Source: JACVRN01 sp036403815
GTDB taxonomy: Bacteria > Acidobacteriota > Blastocatellia > Pyrinomonadales > Pyrinomonadaceae
DNA: 64,000 bases
Assembly (NCBI GenBank): GCA_036403815.1
Contig: DASWQH010000031.1
Coordinates: forward strand, 124,001-188,000
Reading direction: 5' to 3'
Shown: piece by piece, positions 27,407 through 37,391 of the stretch
Layout of the letters: each line of letters begins with the position of its first letter
Numbering within the stretch: the first letter of the stretch is position 1
Position numbers and translations under genes: made by a program
Notes under the pieces: model-generated
What the model saw: only the letters and a program-made list of their open reading frames with translations
Told to the model about the DNA's origin: nothing
Databases searched by the model: none

Positions 27407-29848
27407 ATGAGTAACATCTGGCGGGACGTGCGCTACGGCGTGCGTATGCTTTGGAAGAGTCCGGGGTTTACGGCGATTGCAATTCTCTCGCTCGCCCTTG
27501 GCATCGGCGCGAACACGGCCATCTTCAGCCTTGTCAATACGGTCTTGCTCAGACCTTTGCCGGTTGCGCGTCCCGAACAACTTGTAGAGGTCTACGGCAC
27601 TCTGCATAACGGCGCGGACTACACCCTACAGTCCTACCCGAACTACAAGGAATATAGAGACCGGGCGGGAGATGCTTTTGAAGGGATGATCGCTTATCGC
27701 TTCGCGCCTATAAGCATGAGTCACGCGGGCGCGAGCGAGCGCGTCTGGGGCTATCTCGTTTCGGGTAATTATTTCGATGTGCTGGGAGTGCGTCCCCTTA
27801 TGGGTCGCGGCTTCACGCCCGAAGAAGACAGGACGCCCGGCGCATTCCCGGTCGCGGTGATGAGCTACGGATGCTGGCAGCGTCGGTTCGGCGCTGACCC
27901 GAACATAGTAGGCAAGAGCGTGTCGCTCAACGGTCGCAGCTTCACTATAGTCGGCGTCGCATCGAAAGACTTCAACGGGACTGAGATCGCTTACGCGCCG
28001 GAGTTGTTCGTGCCGATGATGATGGCGCACGAGATAGAGCCGGACAGCGATTGGCTTGAAAGCCGCAACTCAGACAACATCTTCGTCGTCGGTCGGCTCA
28101 AGGACGGCGTTACCACCCAGCAGGCCGAGTCTGTGCTCACAGCCCTCACGCTTGAGCTAGCCCGCGAGTATCCGCAAGAGAACGAGGGGCGCGGCGTGCG
28201 GCTTATGACGCCGGGGCTGTTCATTCCTGACATACGCAATTCTGTCATAGGCTTTGCCACCGTGTTGATGGGAGTCGTAGGGCTGGTGCTGCTCTTGGCC
28301 TGCGTCAATCTTGCCAACCTGCTGCTCGCGCGCGCGACCGAGCGTCGTAAAGAGATTGCCATACGCCTTGCCATTGGAGCACGGCGCATCATTATTGTTC
28401 GCCAGTTGCTTGTTGAAAGCGTCTTGCTCTCGCTCGCGGGCGGCGTGTGCGGCCTGCTGCTGGCTGCGTGGATTAATGACTTCGTTGCTTCGGCCAAACT
28501 TCCTACAGATATAGCACTCGTCATCGACCTGAAGATTGACTGGCGCGTGCTCTCGTTCACCTTCCTTGTCTCGGTGCTGACGGGCGTCGTCTTCAGTCTA
28601 CTGCCCGCGCTTCAATCTTCCAGCCCAGACCTGGTGCCTGCTCTCAAAGACGAAGCTTCTATGGGCGGCTTCCGTCGCTCGCGTCTGCGTAACGTGCTCG
28701 TGGTCGCGCAGGTCTCGCTGTCGCTTGTGCTATTGGTCTGCGCCGGATTGATAGTACGTAGCCTTCAGGCGGCGCAAAGCATGCGACCGGGCTTTAACCC
28801 GTTGAATGCCGTGGCGCTTTCGTTCGACGTTGGTTTGCAAGGCTACAATGAGGAGCGCGGACGCCTCTTTCAGAAGCAGGTGCTTGAGCGTGCGCGTGCA
28901 TTGCCCGGCGTGATGAGCGCGGCGCTTGTCACTACGCTGCCGCTCAGCCTCGACTACAGCTACACGACTATTTACATAGAAGGGCAAGCGCCTGTGAGCA
29001 GCAGCCAATTGCCCGTAGCAATCCCGAATACGGTCAGCCCCGGCTATTTTCAGACCATGGAGATTGCTTTGCGCGGGCGCGACTTCACGGAGCAGGACGA
29101 TAAAGAAGAGACGCGCTTCATTATCGTCAACGAAACGTTCGCCAGAAAATTCTTTCCCAACCAGGAAGCCATCGGTCGCCGCTTCAACTTCGACGGCCCC
29201 GAAGAGCCGTTCTGGGAGATAGTAGGCGTAGCCGCCGACGGCAAGTACAACACTTTAGGCGAAGAGCCGAAGCCAGCCTTCTACCGCCCGCTCCTACGCA
29301 ACTACAACACGAGCACGTCTCTGGTTGCGCGCAACCTTGGCGACTCGCAAACAGCAATCGCCGCATTGCGTAGAGAAGTGCAGAGCCTTGACCCGACGCT
29401 TCCGCTCTACGGCGTGAAGACGCTCACGGAGCACATGCAGATGCCTCTCTTTCCGGCGCGCATGGCGGCGGTCGTGCTCGGCAGCTTCGGCCTGATGGCG
29501 CTCGTGCTCGCGGCCATAGGCATCTACGGCGTGATGAGCTACACGGTCGCCGGACGGATTCGTGAGATAGGCGTGCGTATGGCCCTGGGCGCGCGACCGC
29601 GCGATGTGCTGCGGCTCATCGTCGGTCAGGGGATGACGCTCGCTCTTATTGGTCTGGGTCTGGGCATCGTCTTCGCCTTTCTGGCGGCGCAGATGTTGAC
29701 GAGCCTTCTGTATGGCATCAGCTCGTCCGACCCCTTGACCTACACGATTGTCGCGCTCCTGCTCGCTGGAGTCGCGCTCCTGGCCTGCTACATCCCTGCG
29801 CGTAGAGCGACGCGCGTTGACCCTATGATTGCGCTTCGTTACGAATAA
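27407..29848 (+). CDS. ADOP permease P7
   Basis: 813 residues, starting MSNIWRDVRYGVRMLWKSPG, 12 bases after the P6 stop. It belongs to a distinct subgroup with P13. Both have RPLPVA after span 1, PALKDE followed by GGFRRSRLR/GGFHRSRLR, a QGY-E-RG motif at the start of the second periplasmic domain, and DGKY-TLGEEP later. In P7 the second FtsX domain has AGRIREIGVRM where most have QRTHEIGIRM. The first periplasmic domain includes DWLESRNSDNIFVVG. This subgroup probably binds a different partner or substrate (inference). Confidence 0.95.
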   Translation: MSNIWRDVRYGVRMLWKSPGFTAIAILSLALGIGANTAIFSLVNTVLLRPLPVARPEQLVEVYGTLHNGADYTLQSYPNYKEYRDRAGDAFEGMIAYRFAPISMSHAGASERVWGYLVSGNYFDVLGVRPLMGRGFTPEEDRTPGAFPVAVMSYGCWQRRFGADPNIVGKSVSLNGRSFTIVGVASKDFNGTEIAYAPELFVPMMMAHEIEPDSDWLESRNSDNIFVVGRLKDGVTTQQAESVLTALTLELAREYPQENEGRGVRLMTPGLFIPDIRNSVIGFATVLMGVVGLVLLLACVNLANLLLARATERRKEIAIRLAIGARRIIIVRQLLVESVLLSLAGGVCGLLLAAWINDFVASAKLPTDIALVIDLKIDWRVLSFTFLVSVLTGVVFSLLPALQSSSPDLVPALKDEASMGGFRRSRLRNVLVVAQVSLSLVLLVCAGLIVRSLQAAQSMRPGFNPLNAVALSFDVGLQGYNEERGRLFQKQVLERARALPGVMSAALVTTLPLSLDYSYTTIYIEGQAPVSSSQLPVAIPNTVSPGYFQTMEIALRGRDFTEQDDKEETRFIIVNETFARKFFPNQEAIGRRFNFDGPEEPFWEIVGVAADGKYNTLGEEPKPAFYRPLLRNYNTSTSLVARNLGDSQTAIAALRREVQSLDPTLPLYGVKTLTEHMQMPLFPARMAAVVLGSFGLMALVLAAIGIYGVMSYTVAGRIREIGVRMALGARPRDVLRLIVGQGMTLALIGLGLGIVFAFLAAQMLTSLLYGISSSDPLTYTIVALLLAGVALLACYIPARRATRVDPMIALRYE

Positions 29849-29862
29849 GGAGGATTTTTGAG

Positions 29863-32313
29863 ATGGGAAATCTGCTTCAGGATTTACGCTTCGGCGCGCG
29901 TATGCTGTTGAAGAATCCGGGCTTCACTCTAATCGCAGTCGTGACGCTAGCCCTTGGCATTGGCGCGAACACGGCCATCTTCTCTGTAGTCAACGCGGTC
30001 ATCCTGCGCCCCCTACCTTTTCATCAGCCGGAACGACTCGTACAGGTCTTCGATAATTTCCAGAAACAGAACCTGACGCGCATCAACGTCTCCGTGCCGG
30101 AGTTCTTCGATTATCAGAGAGAGACGAAGAGCTTTGAGAAGCTCGCGGCTTATGCCTCTTTCAACGCCAACCTGGCGGCGCTCGATAATCGCGCGCCCGA
30201 AAGACTGCAAGCCTTGGCCGTCACGCACGAGCTTTTCGACCTGCTCGGCGTAGCCCCCTACAAAGGTCGCGGCTTCAATGCGGACGAGGACATGGAGGGG
30301 CATGACAACACCATCATCATCAGCTATGGCCTCTGGCAGCGCCGCTTCGGCTCAGACCCGAACGTGGTAGGCCGCACCGTCTCAATCAACGCGCAGGACT
30401 TCAGCATAGTCGGCATCATGCCGAAGGATTTCAACTTTCCGCAGCAGACGGAAGTCTGGGCTACGTTCGGATTTACTCCGCAGCAATTGACGCAAGCTGC
30501 GCGCGGCTCTCGCTTTCTCAACGTCATCGGTCGCCTTAAACCGAATGTGACGCTTAAGCAGGCGCAAAGCGAGATGGATACAATCGGCGCTCGTATAGTA
30601 GAGCAGTACCCGCAGAACTACTCGCCGCAGAAATCGGGCTGGGCGATTACGGTCGTTCCGCTCCTTGAGGTTTACGTGGGCGACATACGGCCTGCGCTTC
30701 TAATCCTGCTGGGCGCAGTCGGATTTGTGCTGTTGATAGCGTGCGCGAATGTGACAAATCTACTGATGGCGCGCGGCGCAGCCCGCCAGCGAGAGCTTGC
30801 GATTCGCACTGCCTTGGGCGCAAGCCGCCTGCGTGTGGTGCGACAGCTTCTAACCGAAAGCCTGCTGCTGTCTGTAACGGGCGGCGTGGCCGGACTCCTG
30901 CTAGCCGTCTGGGGAGTTGAGCTACTGACCAGATGGACGCCCGCCAACGTGCCGCGCATCAGTAATGTCAGCGTAGACTCTCGCGTGCTGCTCTTTACTT
31001 TCCTGGTCTCGCTTCTGACAGGGCTTCTCTTCGGGTTGATTCCGGCGTTGCAGGCCTCGCGTACGGACTTGAACGAGACGCTCAAGGAAGGCGGGCGCAC
31101 GGGCGCAGGCGGTGCGCGTCGTGGGCGCATACGCAATGTTCTAATCGTCTCGGAAGTCGCGCTCGCGCTCGTGCTGCTGGTCGGCGCTGGCCTGCTGCTC
31201 AAGAGCTTCAATCGCCTGCTCAGCGTTGATCCGGGCTTTGACCCAAACAACGTGCTGACGATGAACGTCTCGCTCCCGCAAAGGGGCTACGAGGAACCAC
31301 CCAAACGTGCGAACTTCTACCGTGAAGCCGTCGAGCGCATAAGCCGCTTGCCGGGCGTGGAGACTGCAAGCGCCGTTTCCATTCTGCCGCTTTCTCCTAC
31401 AACTCAATCGGGCACGACGACCGCAGAGAATTCCGTGGTCGGCCCGGACGATCTTTCGGTCGAAGCCGACTGGCGATGGATTACGCCCGGCTATTTCAAG
31501 ACGATGAGCGCGACGCTTCTCAAGGGTCGCTACTTTACGGAGGAGGATAAGGAAGGCTCGCCGCGCGTCGCCATCGTGGACGAGAGTTTCGCGCGTCGCT
31601 TCTACCCGAACGAAGACGCCATAGGCAAGCGCATCAAGCGCGGCGGCTTCAAATCTGAAAACCCCTGGATGACGATTGTCGGCATCGTCAAGTACATCAG
31701 TAACAAGCGGCTCGATACGGGTTCGCACGTACAGGCTTACTTTCCCTACTATCAAGACCCGCAGCCCAACTCCATGTCGCTTGCCGTCAGAACCAACCGG
31801 TCGGTTGACGCGTCCTCTATGAGCGCGTCCGTCAGACAGGCGGTTCAGGAAGTGGATCGCAACCAGCCTATCTATAACATCAGGACGATGCAGCAGGTCG
31901 TTTCGGAGTCAGTCGCACAACAAAGGCTTTCGATGCTCCTGCTGGTTGTCTTCGCCTGCGCCGCGCTCCTTCTGGCAGCCGTGGGTCTCTACGGTGTGCT
32001 GGCTTATCTGGTCAACATGCGCACGCACGAGATAGGCATACGCATGGCCTTGGGGGCAAGCGGGCGCGATGTCTTGAAAATGATTGTCGGCCAGGGAATG
32101 TTGCTGACCCTGATAGGCATTGCGATTGGTCTGGTCGGCGCATTCGCCCTGACACGCATCATGTCCAGCCTGCTCTTCGATGTTCGCGCAACCGATCCTG
32201 TGACGTTCATCGTCGTCTCTCTAGTACTGGCGTCGGTCGCGTTCCTCGCTTGTCTCATCCCTGCGCGGCGTGCGACACGCGTAGACCCTATGACGGCGCT
32301 CAGGTACGAGTAA
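29863..32313 (+). CDS. ADOP permease P8
   Basis: 816 residues, starting MGNLLQDLRFGARMLLKNPG; AAGGAGG at 29847-29853 overlaps the P7 stop. Subgroup partner of P4, sharing the extended first periplasmic domain. FtsX1 has the slightly altered CANVTNLLMARGAARQRELAIRT. In the second FtsX domain, AYLVNMRTHEIGIRM replaces SYSVTQRTHEIGIRM. The second periplasmic domain includes WMTIVGIVKYISNKRLD where many others have IVGDV. The tail is consensus. P8 is followed by a 68-base gap. Confidence 0.95.
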   Translation: MGNLLQDLRFGARMLLKNPGFTLIAVVTLALGIGANTAIFSVVNAVILRPLPFHQPERLVQVFDNFQKQNLTRINVSVPEFFDYQRETKSFEKLAAYASFNANLAALDNRAPERLQALAVTHELFDLLGVAPYKGRGFNADEDMEGHDNTIIISYGLWQRRFGSDPNVVGRTVSINAQDFSIVGIMPKDFNFPQQTEVWATFGFTPQQLTQAARGSRFLNVIGRLKPNVTLKQAQSEMDTIGARIVEQYPQNYSPQKSGWAITVVPLLEVYVGDIRPALLILLGAVGFVLLIACANVTNLLMARGAARQRELAIRTALGASRLRVVRQLLTESLLLSVTGGVAGLLLAVWGVELLTRWTPANVPRISNVSVDSRVLLFTFLVSLLTGLLFGLIPALQASRTDLNETLKEGGRTGAGGARRGRIRNVLIVSEVALALVLLVGAGLLLKSFNRLLSVDPGFDPNNVLTMNVSLPQRGYEEPPKRANFYREAVERISRLPGVETASAVSILPLSPTTQSGTTTAENSVVGPDDLSVEADWRWITPGYFKTMSATLLKGRYFTEEDKEGSPRVAIVDESFARRFYPNEDAIGKRIKRGGFKSENPWMTIVGIVKYISNKRLDTGSHVQAYFPYYQDPQPNSMSLAVRTNRSVDASSMSASVRQAVQEVDRNQPIYNIRTMQQVVSESVAQQRLSMLLLVVFACAALLLAAVGLYGVLAYLVNMRTHEIGIRMALGASGRDVLKMIVGQGMLLTLIGIAIGLVGAFALTRIMSSLLFDVRATDPVTFIVVSLVLASVAFLACLIPARRATRVDPMTALRYE

Positions 32314-32316
32314 GGG

Positions 32317-32347
32317 TTGAGAGCGGTTTTGTACTTCTCTTTATAGA
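32317..32347 (+). promoter_or_regulatory. Weak candidate internal promoter before P9
   Basis: TTGAGA (32317-32322) and TATAGA (32342-32347) are 19 bases apart, longer than optimal. The AT-rich 68-base gap stands out between the otherwise tightly packed permeases. Weak, position-based evidence. Confidence 0.25.
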
Positions 32348-32381
32348 ATTTGAATTCGGTTATTCAAGGAAAGGTTCGGCC

Positions 32382-34802
32382 ATGAATACAGTCTGGCAAG
32401 ATTTGCGCTACGGCGTGCGTGTGCTCCTTAAGAATCCGGGCTTCGCTCTGGTTGCGGTACTGACGCTCGCTTTAGGCATCGCCGTCAACACGGCAATCTT
32501 CTCTATCGTGAACGCGGTGCTGCTGCGCCCGCTTCCCTATAACCAGCCGGAGCGGATTACGATGGTTTATTCCACCAACGAGAAGCGTGGAATAACGACC
32601 AATCCACACTCGTTCCCGAACTTCGCAGACTATCACGCCGAGCAGCAATCCTTTGAAGCGCTCGCGGCTTATACGGGGGCTACCGCTGCCTTGAGTGGCG
32701 GCGAATTGCCTGAACAGATCAATGGTGTGGCGGCCTCACCTGACATCTTCAAAGTGCTCGCGGCTGCCCCTCTCAAGGGGCGCACGTTCGAGCCTGAAGA
32801 TGAACGAGAGGGCGGCGCACCCGTCGTCGTCATCAGCTACGGCATGTGGCAGCGCCGTTTCGGCTCAGACCCGAACATCGTCGGGCGACAAATCATGCTT
32901 GACGGTGAAAGCCAGACCATTATCGGCGTCATGCCACGAAACTTTCAGTTTCTCTTCGTCAATGATCCGCCTGAGTTCTGGGTTCCGCTCGACCCTGCAA
33001 GCCAACTGAACAAGCAGCGCGGTGCTATCTACTTAAGCGTCATCGGTCGTTTGAAACCCAATGTAACCATTCAACAGGCAGGAGCGGAGCTACGCACCAT
33101 CGCGGGGCGTCTTTCAGAGCAATACAAGTCGGACAACGCGAACCGCAGTGTGCAACTTGTCCCCGCGCTCGAAGATATGACTTCGAGCCTGCGACCGACG
33201 CTGCTCGTTCTTCTGGGAGCGGTCGGTTTCGTACTTCTGATTGCGTGTGCCAACGTCGCCAACCTTCTGCTGGCGCGTGCCGCCGGGCGCGGGCGAGAGA
33301 TAGCTATACGCGTCGCGCACGGCGCGAGTCGCTGGCGCATCATTCGACAGCTTTTGACCGAAAGCATATTGCTAGCCCTTATCGGCGGCGGCCTGGGTCT
33401 CTTGATAGCTGTGTGGGGCGTGGAATCGCTTGCGTCGATTGTGCCTGCGGACATTCCGCGCTTCGATCAAACAAGCGTTGACTTCCGTGTGCTGGGCTTC
33501 ACGCTTCTGGCGAGCGCGCTGACGGGCGTCATCTTCGGCCTTGCCCCGGCCTTGCAAGCCTCGCGTCTGGATTTGAACGAGGCGCTGAAAGAAGGTGGCC
33601 GGAGCGCGACCGGAGGCCGCGCGCGCAATCGCATGCGTAGCTTCCTGATAATCTCGGAAGTTGCACTATCGCTCGTGCTGCTGGTCGGCGCAGGGCTTCT
33701 CGTCAAGAGCTTCATGCAACTGCGCAACGTCAATCCGGGCTTTAACCCGCAGAACGCTTTGACGGCTTCCGTCTCATTGCCGTCAATCAAGTACAAAGAA
33801 GACGAACAGGCACTAAGTTTTTTCCATCGGACGATAGAGCGTGTGTCGCAGTTACAAGGCGTCGAAGCGGTGGGAGCTGTCATGCCGTTGCCGCTCAGCC
33901 AGAATTCTATGTCCATCTCCTTTACCGTTGATGGGAGACCTGAGCCTGCGCCGGGCGAAAAGCAGTCTTCAGGCGCACGCATCACGACGCCCGGATACTT
34001 CCGCGCAATGGGCATTCCGCTCATCAAGGGACGCGTCTTTACAGATGCAGACAGACCGGACTCGCCGCAAGTCGTTCTCATCAACGAGACGCTGGCGCGC
34101 CGCTTCTTTCCGGGCGAAGACCCCATAGGCAAGCGTTTGAAGATTAGCATGAACAGTATTAACGGCGAGATTGTCGGCGTAGTCGGAGACGTGCGACACA
34201 GCAGCCTGGACACGGAAGCGGGGCCGGAGTTCTACGTGCCGTTTACGCAGGTGCCTCAGGGTGACATGGCGCTCGTCGTGCGCACCAGCGGCGGAGACCC
34301 GGCGGCGCTCGCTCCCTCGCTTCGCCAGGCGGTGAAGGAGATAGACAGCGACCAGCCGCTCTACGAAGTGCGGACGATGAACAGTCTGGTCTCATCATCT
34401 ATCGCGCGGCAGCGTTTCAGTATGGCGCTTGTCGCTCTCTTCGCTGTGCTGGCGCTCGTCCTGGCTTCCGTAGGCATCTTCAGCGTGATGAGTTTCCTGG
34501 TCACACAGCGCACACACGAGATAGGCATACGCATGGCCCTGGGAGCGCAAGCCTCGGACGTGCTCAAGATGATTCTGAAGCAGGGGATGCTTTTCACTCT
34601 GATAGGACTCGGCATTGGCCTCATCGCAGCCCTGGCTCTGACGCGCGTGATGGGCGGACTGCTCTTTAATGTGCGCGCCACAGACCCTCTGACCTTTGCG
34701 GGAGTCTCTTTGTTGTTGATGCTGGTGGCGTTCATAGCCTGCTACATTCCTGCGCGCAGGGCTACACGCGTTGACCCTATGCGGGCGCTGCATTACGAGT
34801 GA
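32382..34802 (+). CDS. ADOP permease P9
   Basis: 806 residues from the ATG at 32382, which follows AAGGAAAGG (32366-32374); the longer frame from 32250 overlaps P8 and was rejected. Differences from the pattern: LGIAVNTAIFSIVNAVLL in span 1 (GAN changed to AVN), IAIRVAHGASRW in FtsX1 (His for Leu in the ALGA motif), SVGIFSVMSFLVTQRT in FtsX2, and the tail MRALHYE in place of MTALRYE. First periplasmic domain: STNEKRGITTNPHSFPNFADY. The next gap carries the second copy of the 30-bp inverted repeat. Confidence 0.95.
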   Translation: MNTVWQDLRYGVRVLLKNPGFALVAVLTLALGIAVNTAIFSIVNAVLLRPLPYNQPERITMVYSTNEKRGITTNPHSFPNFADYHAEQQSFEALAAYTGATAALSGGELPEQINGVAASPDIFKVLAAAPLKGRTFEPEDEREGGAPVVVISYGMWQRRFGSDPNIVGRQIMLDGESQTIIGVMPRNFQFLFVNDPPEFWVPLDPASQLNKQRGAIYLSVIGRLKPNVTIQQAGAELRTIAGRLSEQYKSDNANRSVQLVPALEDMTSSLRPTLLVLLGAVGFVLLIACANVANLLLARAAGRGREIAIRVAHGASRWRIIRQLLTESILLALIGGGLGLLIAVWGVESLASIVPADIPRFDQTSVDFRVLGFTLLASALTGVIFGLAPALQASRLDLNEALKEGGRSATGGRARNRMRSFLIISEVALSLVLLVGAGLLVKSFMQLRNVNPGFNPQNALTASVSLPSIKYKEDEQALSFFHRTIERVSQLQGVEAVGAVMPLPLSQNSMSISFTVDGRPEPAPGEKQSSGARITTPGYFRAMGIPLIKGRVFTDADRPDSPQVVLINETLARRFFPGEDPIGKRLKISMNSINGEIVGVVGDVRHSSLDTEAGPEFYVPFTQVPQGDMALVVRTSGGDPAALAPSLRQAVKEIDSDQPLYEVRTMNSLVSSSIARQRFSMALVALFAVLALVLASVGIFSVMSFLVTQRTHEIGIRMALGAQASDVLKMILKQGMLFTLIGLGIGLIAALALTRVMGGLLFNVRATDPLTFAGVSLLLMLVAFIACYIPARRATRVDPMRALHYE

Positions 34803-34814
34803 GAAAGACAGCAG

Positions 34815-34890
34815 GTCAGTACCGCCTGCTTAAGTCGGGCGGGTGATAGTTACGCTTGAGACCCGCCCGGCTTAAGCAGGCGGTACTGAC
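34815..34890. repeat. 30-bp inverted repeat before P10
   Basis: Arms 34815-34844 and 34861-34890 pair with one mismatch and a 16-base loop. Same family as 19922-19997; the loop sequences differ, the arms are nearly the same. The TTTGAGATGAGG leader of P10 follows at 34902. Confidence 0.85.
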
Positions 34891-34927
34891 AATCTACATG
34901 ATTTGAGATGAGGATGAGGTTAAGGTG

Positions 34928-37354
34928 ATGGGAACATTGTGGCAGGACGTGCGCTTTGGCTTTCGCATGATGATGAAGAAGCCGGGCGTGACGATAATCG
35001 CAGTGCTGGCTCTGGCTCTGGGCATCGGCGCGAATACGGCCATCTTCTCTGTGGTCAATACTGTGTTATTGCGCCCGCTGCCGTATAAAGACCCGTCGCG
35101 CATCATGCTCGTCTTCTGGACTGCGCCGAAAATGACCATAGAAGATCTTCCGGCTTCCGCCCCGGATTTTAAGGACTGGCGAGAGCAGAATACTGTCTTC
35201 GAGCGCATGGCGGCCATCAGTGGCGAGAGTTTTAATCTCACTGGACAGGGCGAGCCTGAAAGAATCATGAGCGCGTCTGTTTCGGCAGACCTTTTCCCGC
35301 TCCTTGGTGTTAATGCCGGACGTGGCCGCACCTTCTCGGCAGAAGAAGAGCAGGCAGGGCGCAACAAGGTCGCAGTCATCAGCTACGATTTGTGGCAGCG
35401 CCGCTTCGGCTCCAGTCCTCAACTGGTCGGTCAACCCATCACGCTCAACAACGAAAGTTATACGGTCGTCGGCGTCATGCCGCGCGATTTCCATTTCCCG
35501 GAAGGTGTGGAAAGGATAGACGTGTGGGTGCCGCTCACTTTCAGTCCTGAGATTGCAGATAAGCGCGGGCATCGTTATCTCTACGTGGCTGGGAAGCTCA
35601 AAGAGGGCATCTCGTTCGAGCAGGCGCAAGCGGAGATGTCTGCGCTGGGCGCGCGTATGGCGCTTGCTCATCCTGATACGAACACAGACTGGGGTGTGAA
35701 GCTTCAGTCTCTGCAAGACGCGCTGACGGAAGATGTCTCGACGGCGCTCTTCGTCCTTCTGGGCGCGGTCGGCTTCGTGCTCCTGATTGCCTGCGCCAAT
35801 GTTGCCAACCTGCAACTAGCGCGTGCGGCAGCACGCCAGCGTGAAGTCGCTATACGTCTGGCCGTCGGCGCAAGCCGTCGTCGTCTCATTCGACAGTTCC
35901 TGATTGAAAGCACGCTGCTTGCGCTCGTGGGCGGCATCTTCGGTCTGCTCGTGGCCTTCTGGGGCATCGATGCCATACGCTCCGCGCTCCCGGAAGATGT
36001 GCCGCGTCTTGAGCAGATAGGCATTGATGCGGCGGTTTTCATCTTCACTCTTTCGGTTTCGCTGGCGACCGGCATCCTGCTCGGTCTTGTTCCTGCACTT
36101 CAGGCCACGAAGCCCGATCTGGTGGAATCCCTGAAGGAAGGCAGCCAGAGCGTTACGGGTGGCCGTCATCGCAATCGCGTGCGCAGCCTTCTGGTCGTAT
36201 TGGAAGTGGCGCTCGCCCTTGTGCTGCTTATAGGCGCGGGGTTGATGTTGAAAAGCTTCTGGCGCTTGCGCGAAGTCAGCCCCGGCTTCGATTCAAAGAA
36301 CCTTGTCAAGCTGCATATAAATCTGCCGGAAGCTAAATATGAAGATGAACAGCAGCAGGTGAACTTTTTTCAGGGACTGCTTGAGCGCGTTCAATCCATT
36401 CCCGGTGTGAAGAGCGCTAGCATAGTCACAGTCCTTCCTCTCACGGACGACTCTCGTACTGATCTAGTCATAGAAGGCCAGGCTCCTCTAGCTTACGGCA
36501 ATGAACAGACTGCCACCTACGGCTCTATCAGTCCCGGCTACTTCAACGTGATGGGCATCCCCGTCGTCAAGGGGCGCGCCTTTACAGAAGAGGACAGGGC
36601 AGGGGCAACGCGCGTCGTCATCGTTAGCACGGCCTTTGTCAATCGCTACTTTCCGGGCGTTGACCCTATAGGCAAACGCATCAAGCAGGGAGGCGTGGAG
36701 GATGAAGGCGAATATATGACGATTGTCGGCGTGGTGGGCGACGTTCATCACTACGGGTTGAACAAAGAAGTCGCGTCACAGATGTACATGCCTTTCGCGC
36801 AATACGCTGGGGCAGAGGTGACTTTAGTGGTGCGCTCCGCTGCTGCGGATACGTCGAGCCTGCTTCCCTCTATACGCAGCGAGGTCGAGGCAATGGACAA
36901 AGATCAGCCCATCTTCGGCGTCGAGACGATGGAGCATCTACTGTCTCAGTCCGTTGCATCCGAGCGCCTTTCGGTGATGCTGCTGGGACTCTTCGCCGGA
37001 CTAGCCTTCCTGCTCGCCTGCGTGGGCATCTACGGCGTCATCTCTTATTCCGTTACACAACGCACGCACGAGATAGGCGTTCGCATAGCCCTGGGCGCAA
37101 GCACTACGGACATCCTGCGGCTCGTCGTCGGGCAGGGAATGCGTATGGTCGCCGTCGGATTAGTCCTTGGCCTTATCGCATCCTTCGCTTTGACGCGCGT
37201 GATGGCGAGCCTGCTGTTCGGGGTGAGCGCGACCGACCCTGCGACGTTCATCCTCGTCTCGCTGCTGCTGGCGGCGGTCGCCTTCTTTGCCAGCTTCATC
37301 CCGGCGCGTAGAGCGACGCGCGTTGATCCTATGGTCGCGCTTCGCTACGAGTGA
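34928..37354 (+). CDS. ADOP permease P10
   Basis: 808 residues, starting MGTLWQDVRFGFRMMMKKPG; the ATG follows GAGGTTAAGG with an in-frame GTG directly before it, the same start context as P6. Its first periplasmic domain resembles that of P1: DWREQN followed by SFNLTGQGEPER (SFNLVGAGEPER in P1). FtsX1 has CANVANLQLARAAARQREVAIRLAVGA. Span 8 ends AAVAFFASFIPA, lacking the usual Cys. The tail is PARRATRVDPMVALRYE. Confidence 0.95.
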   Translation: MGTLWQDVRFGFRMMMKKPGVTIIAVLALALGIGANTAIFSVVNTVLLRPLPYKDPSRIMLVFWTAPKMTIEDLPASAPDFKDWREQNTVFERMAAISGESFNLTGQGEPERIMSASVSADLFPLLGVNAGRGRTFSAEEEQAGRNKVAVISYDLWQRRFGSSPQLVGQPITLNNESYTVVGVMPRDFHFPEGVERIDVWVPLTFSPEIADKRGHRYLYVAGKLKEGISFEQAQAEMSALGARMALAHPDTNTDWGVKLQSLQDALTEDVSTALFVLLGAVGFVLLIACANVANLQLARAAARQREVAIRLAVGASRRRLIRQFLIESTLLALVGGIFGLLVAFWGIDAIRSALPEDVPRLEQIGIDAAVFIFTLSVSLATGILLGLVPALQATKPDLVESLKEGSQSVTGGRHRNRVRSLLVVLEVALALVLLIGAGLMLKSFWRLREVSPGFDSKNLVKLHINLPEAKYEDEQQQVNFFQGLLERVQSIPGVKSASIVTVLPLTDDSRTDLVIEGQAPLAYGNEQTATYGSISPGYFNVMGIPVVKGRAFTEEDRAGATRVVIVSTAFVNRYFPGVDPIGKRIKQGGVEDEGEYMTIVGVVGDVHHYGLNKEVASQMYMPFAQYAGAEVTLVVRSAAADTSSLLPSIRSEVEAMDKDQPIFGVETMEHLLSQSVASERLSVMLLGLFAGLAFLLACVGIYGVISYSVTQRTHEIGVRIALGASTTDILRLVVGQGMRMVAVGLVLGLIASFALTRVMASLLFGVSATDPATFILVSLLLAAVAFFASFIPARRATRVDPMVALRYE

Positions 37355-37391
37355 AAGAAGGAGTGAAAGAGGGAGTGAAGGAGAAAACGTT

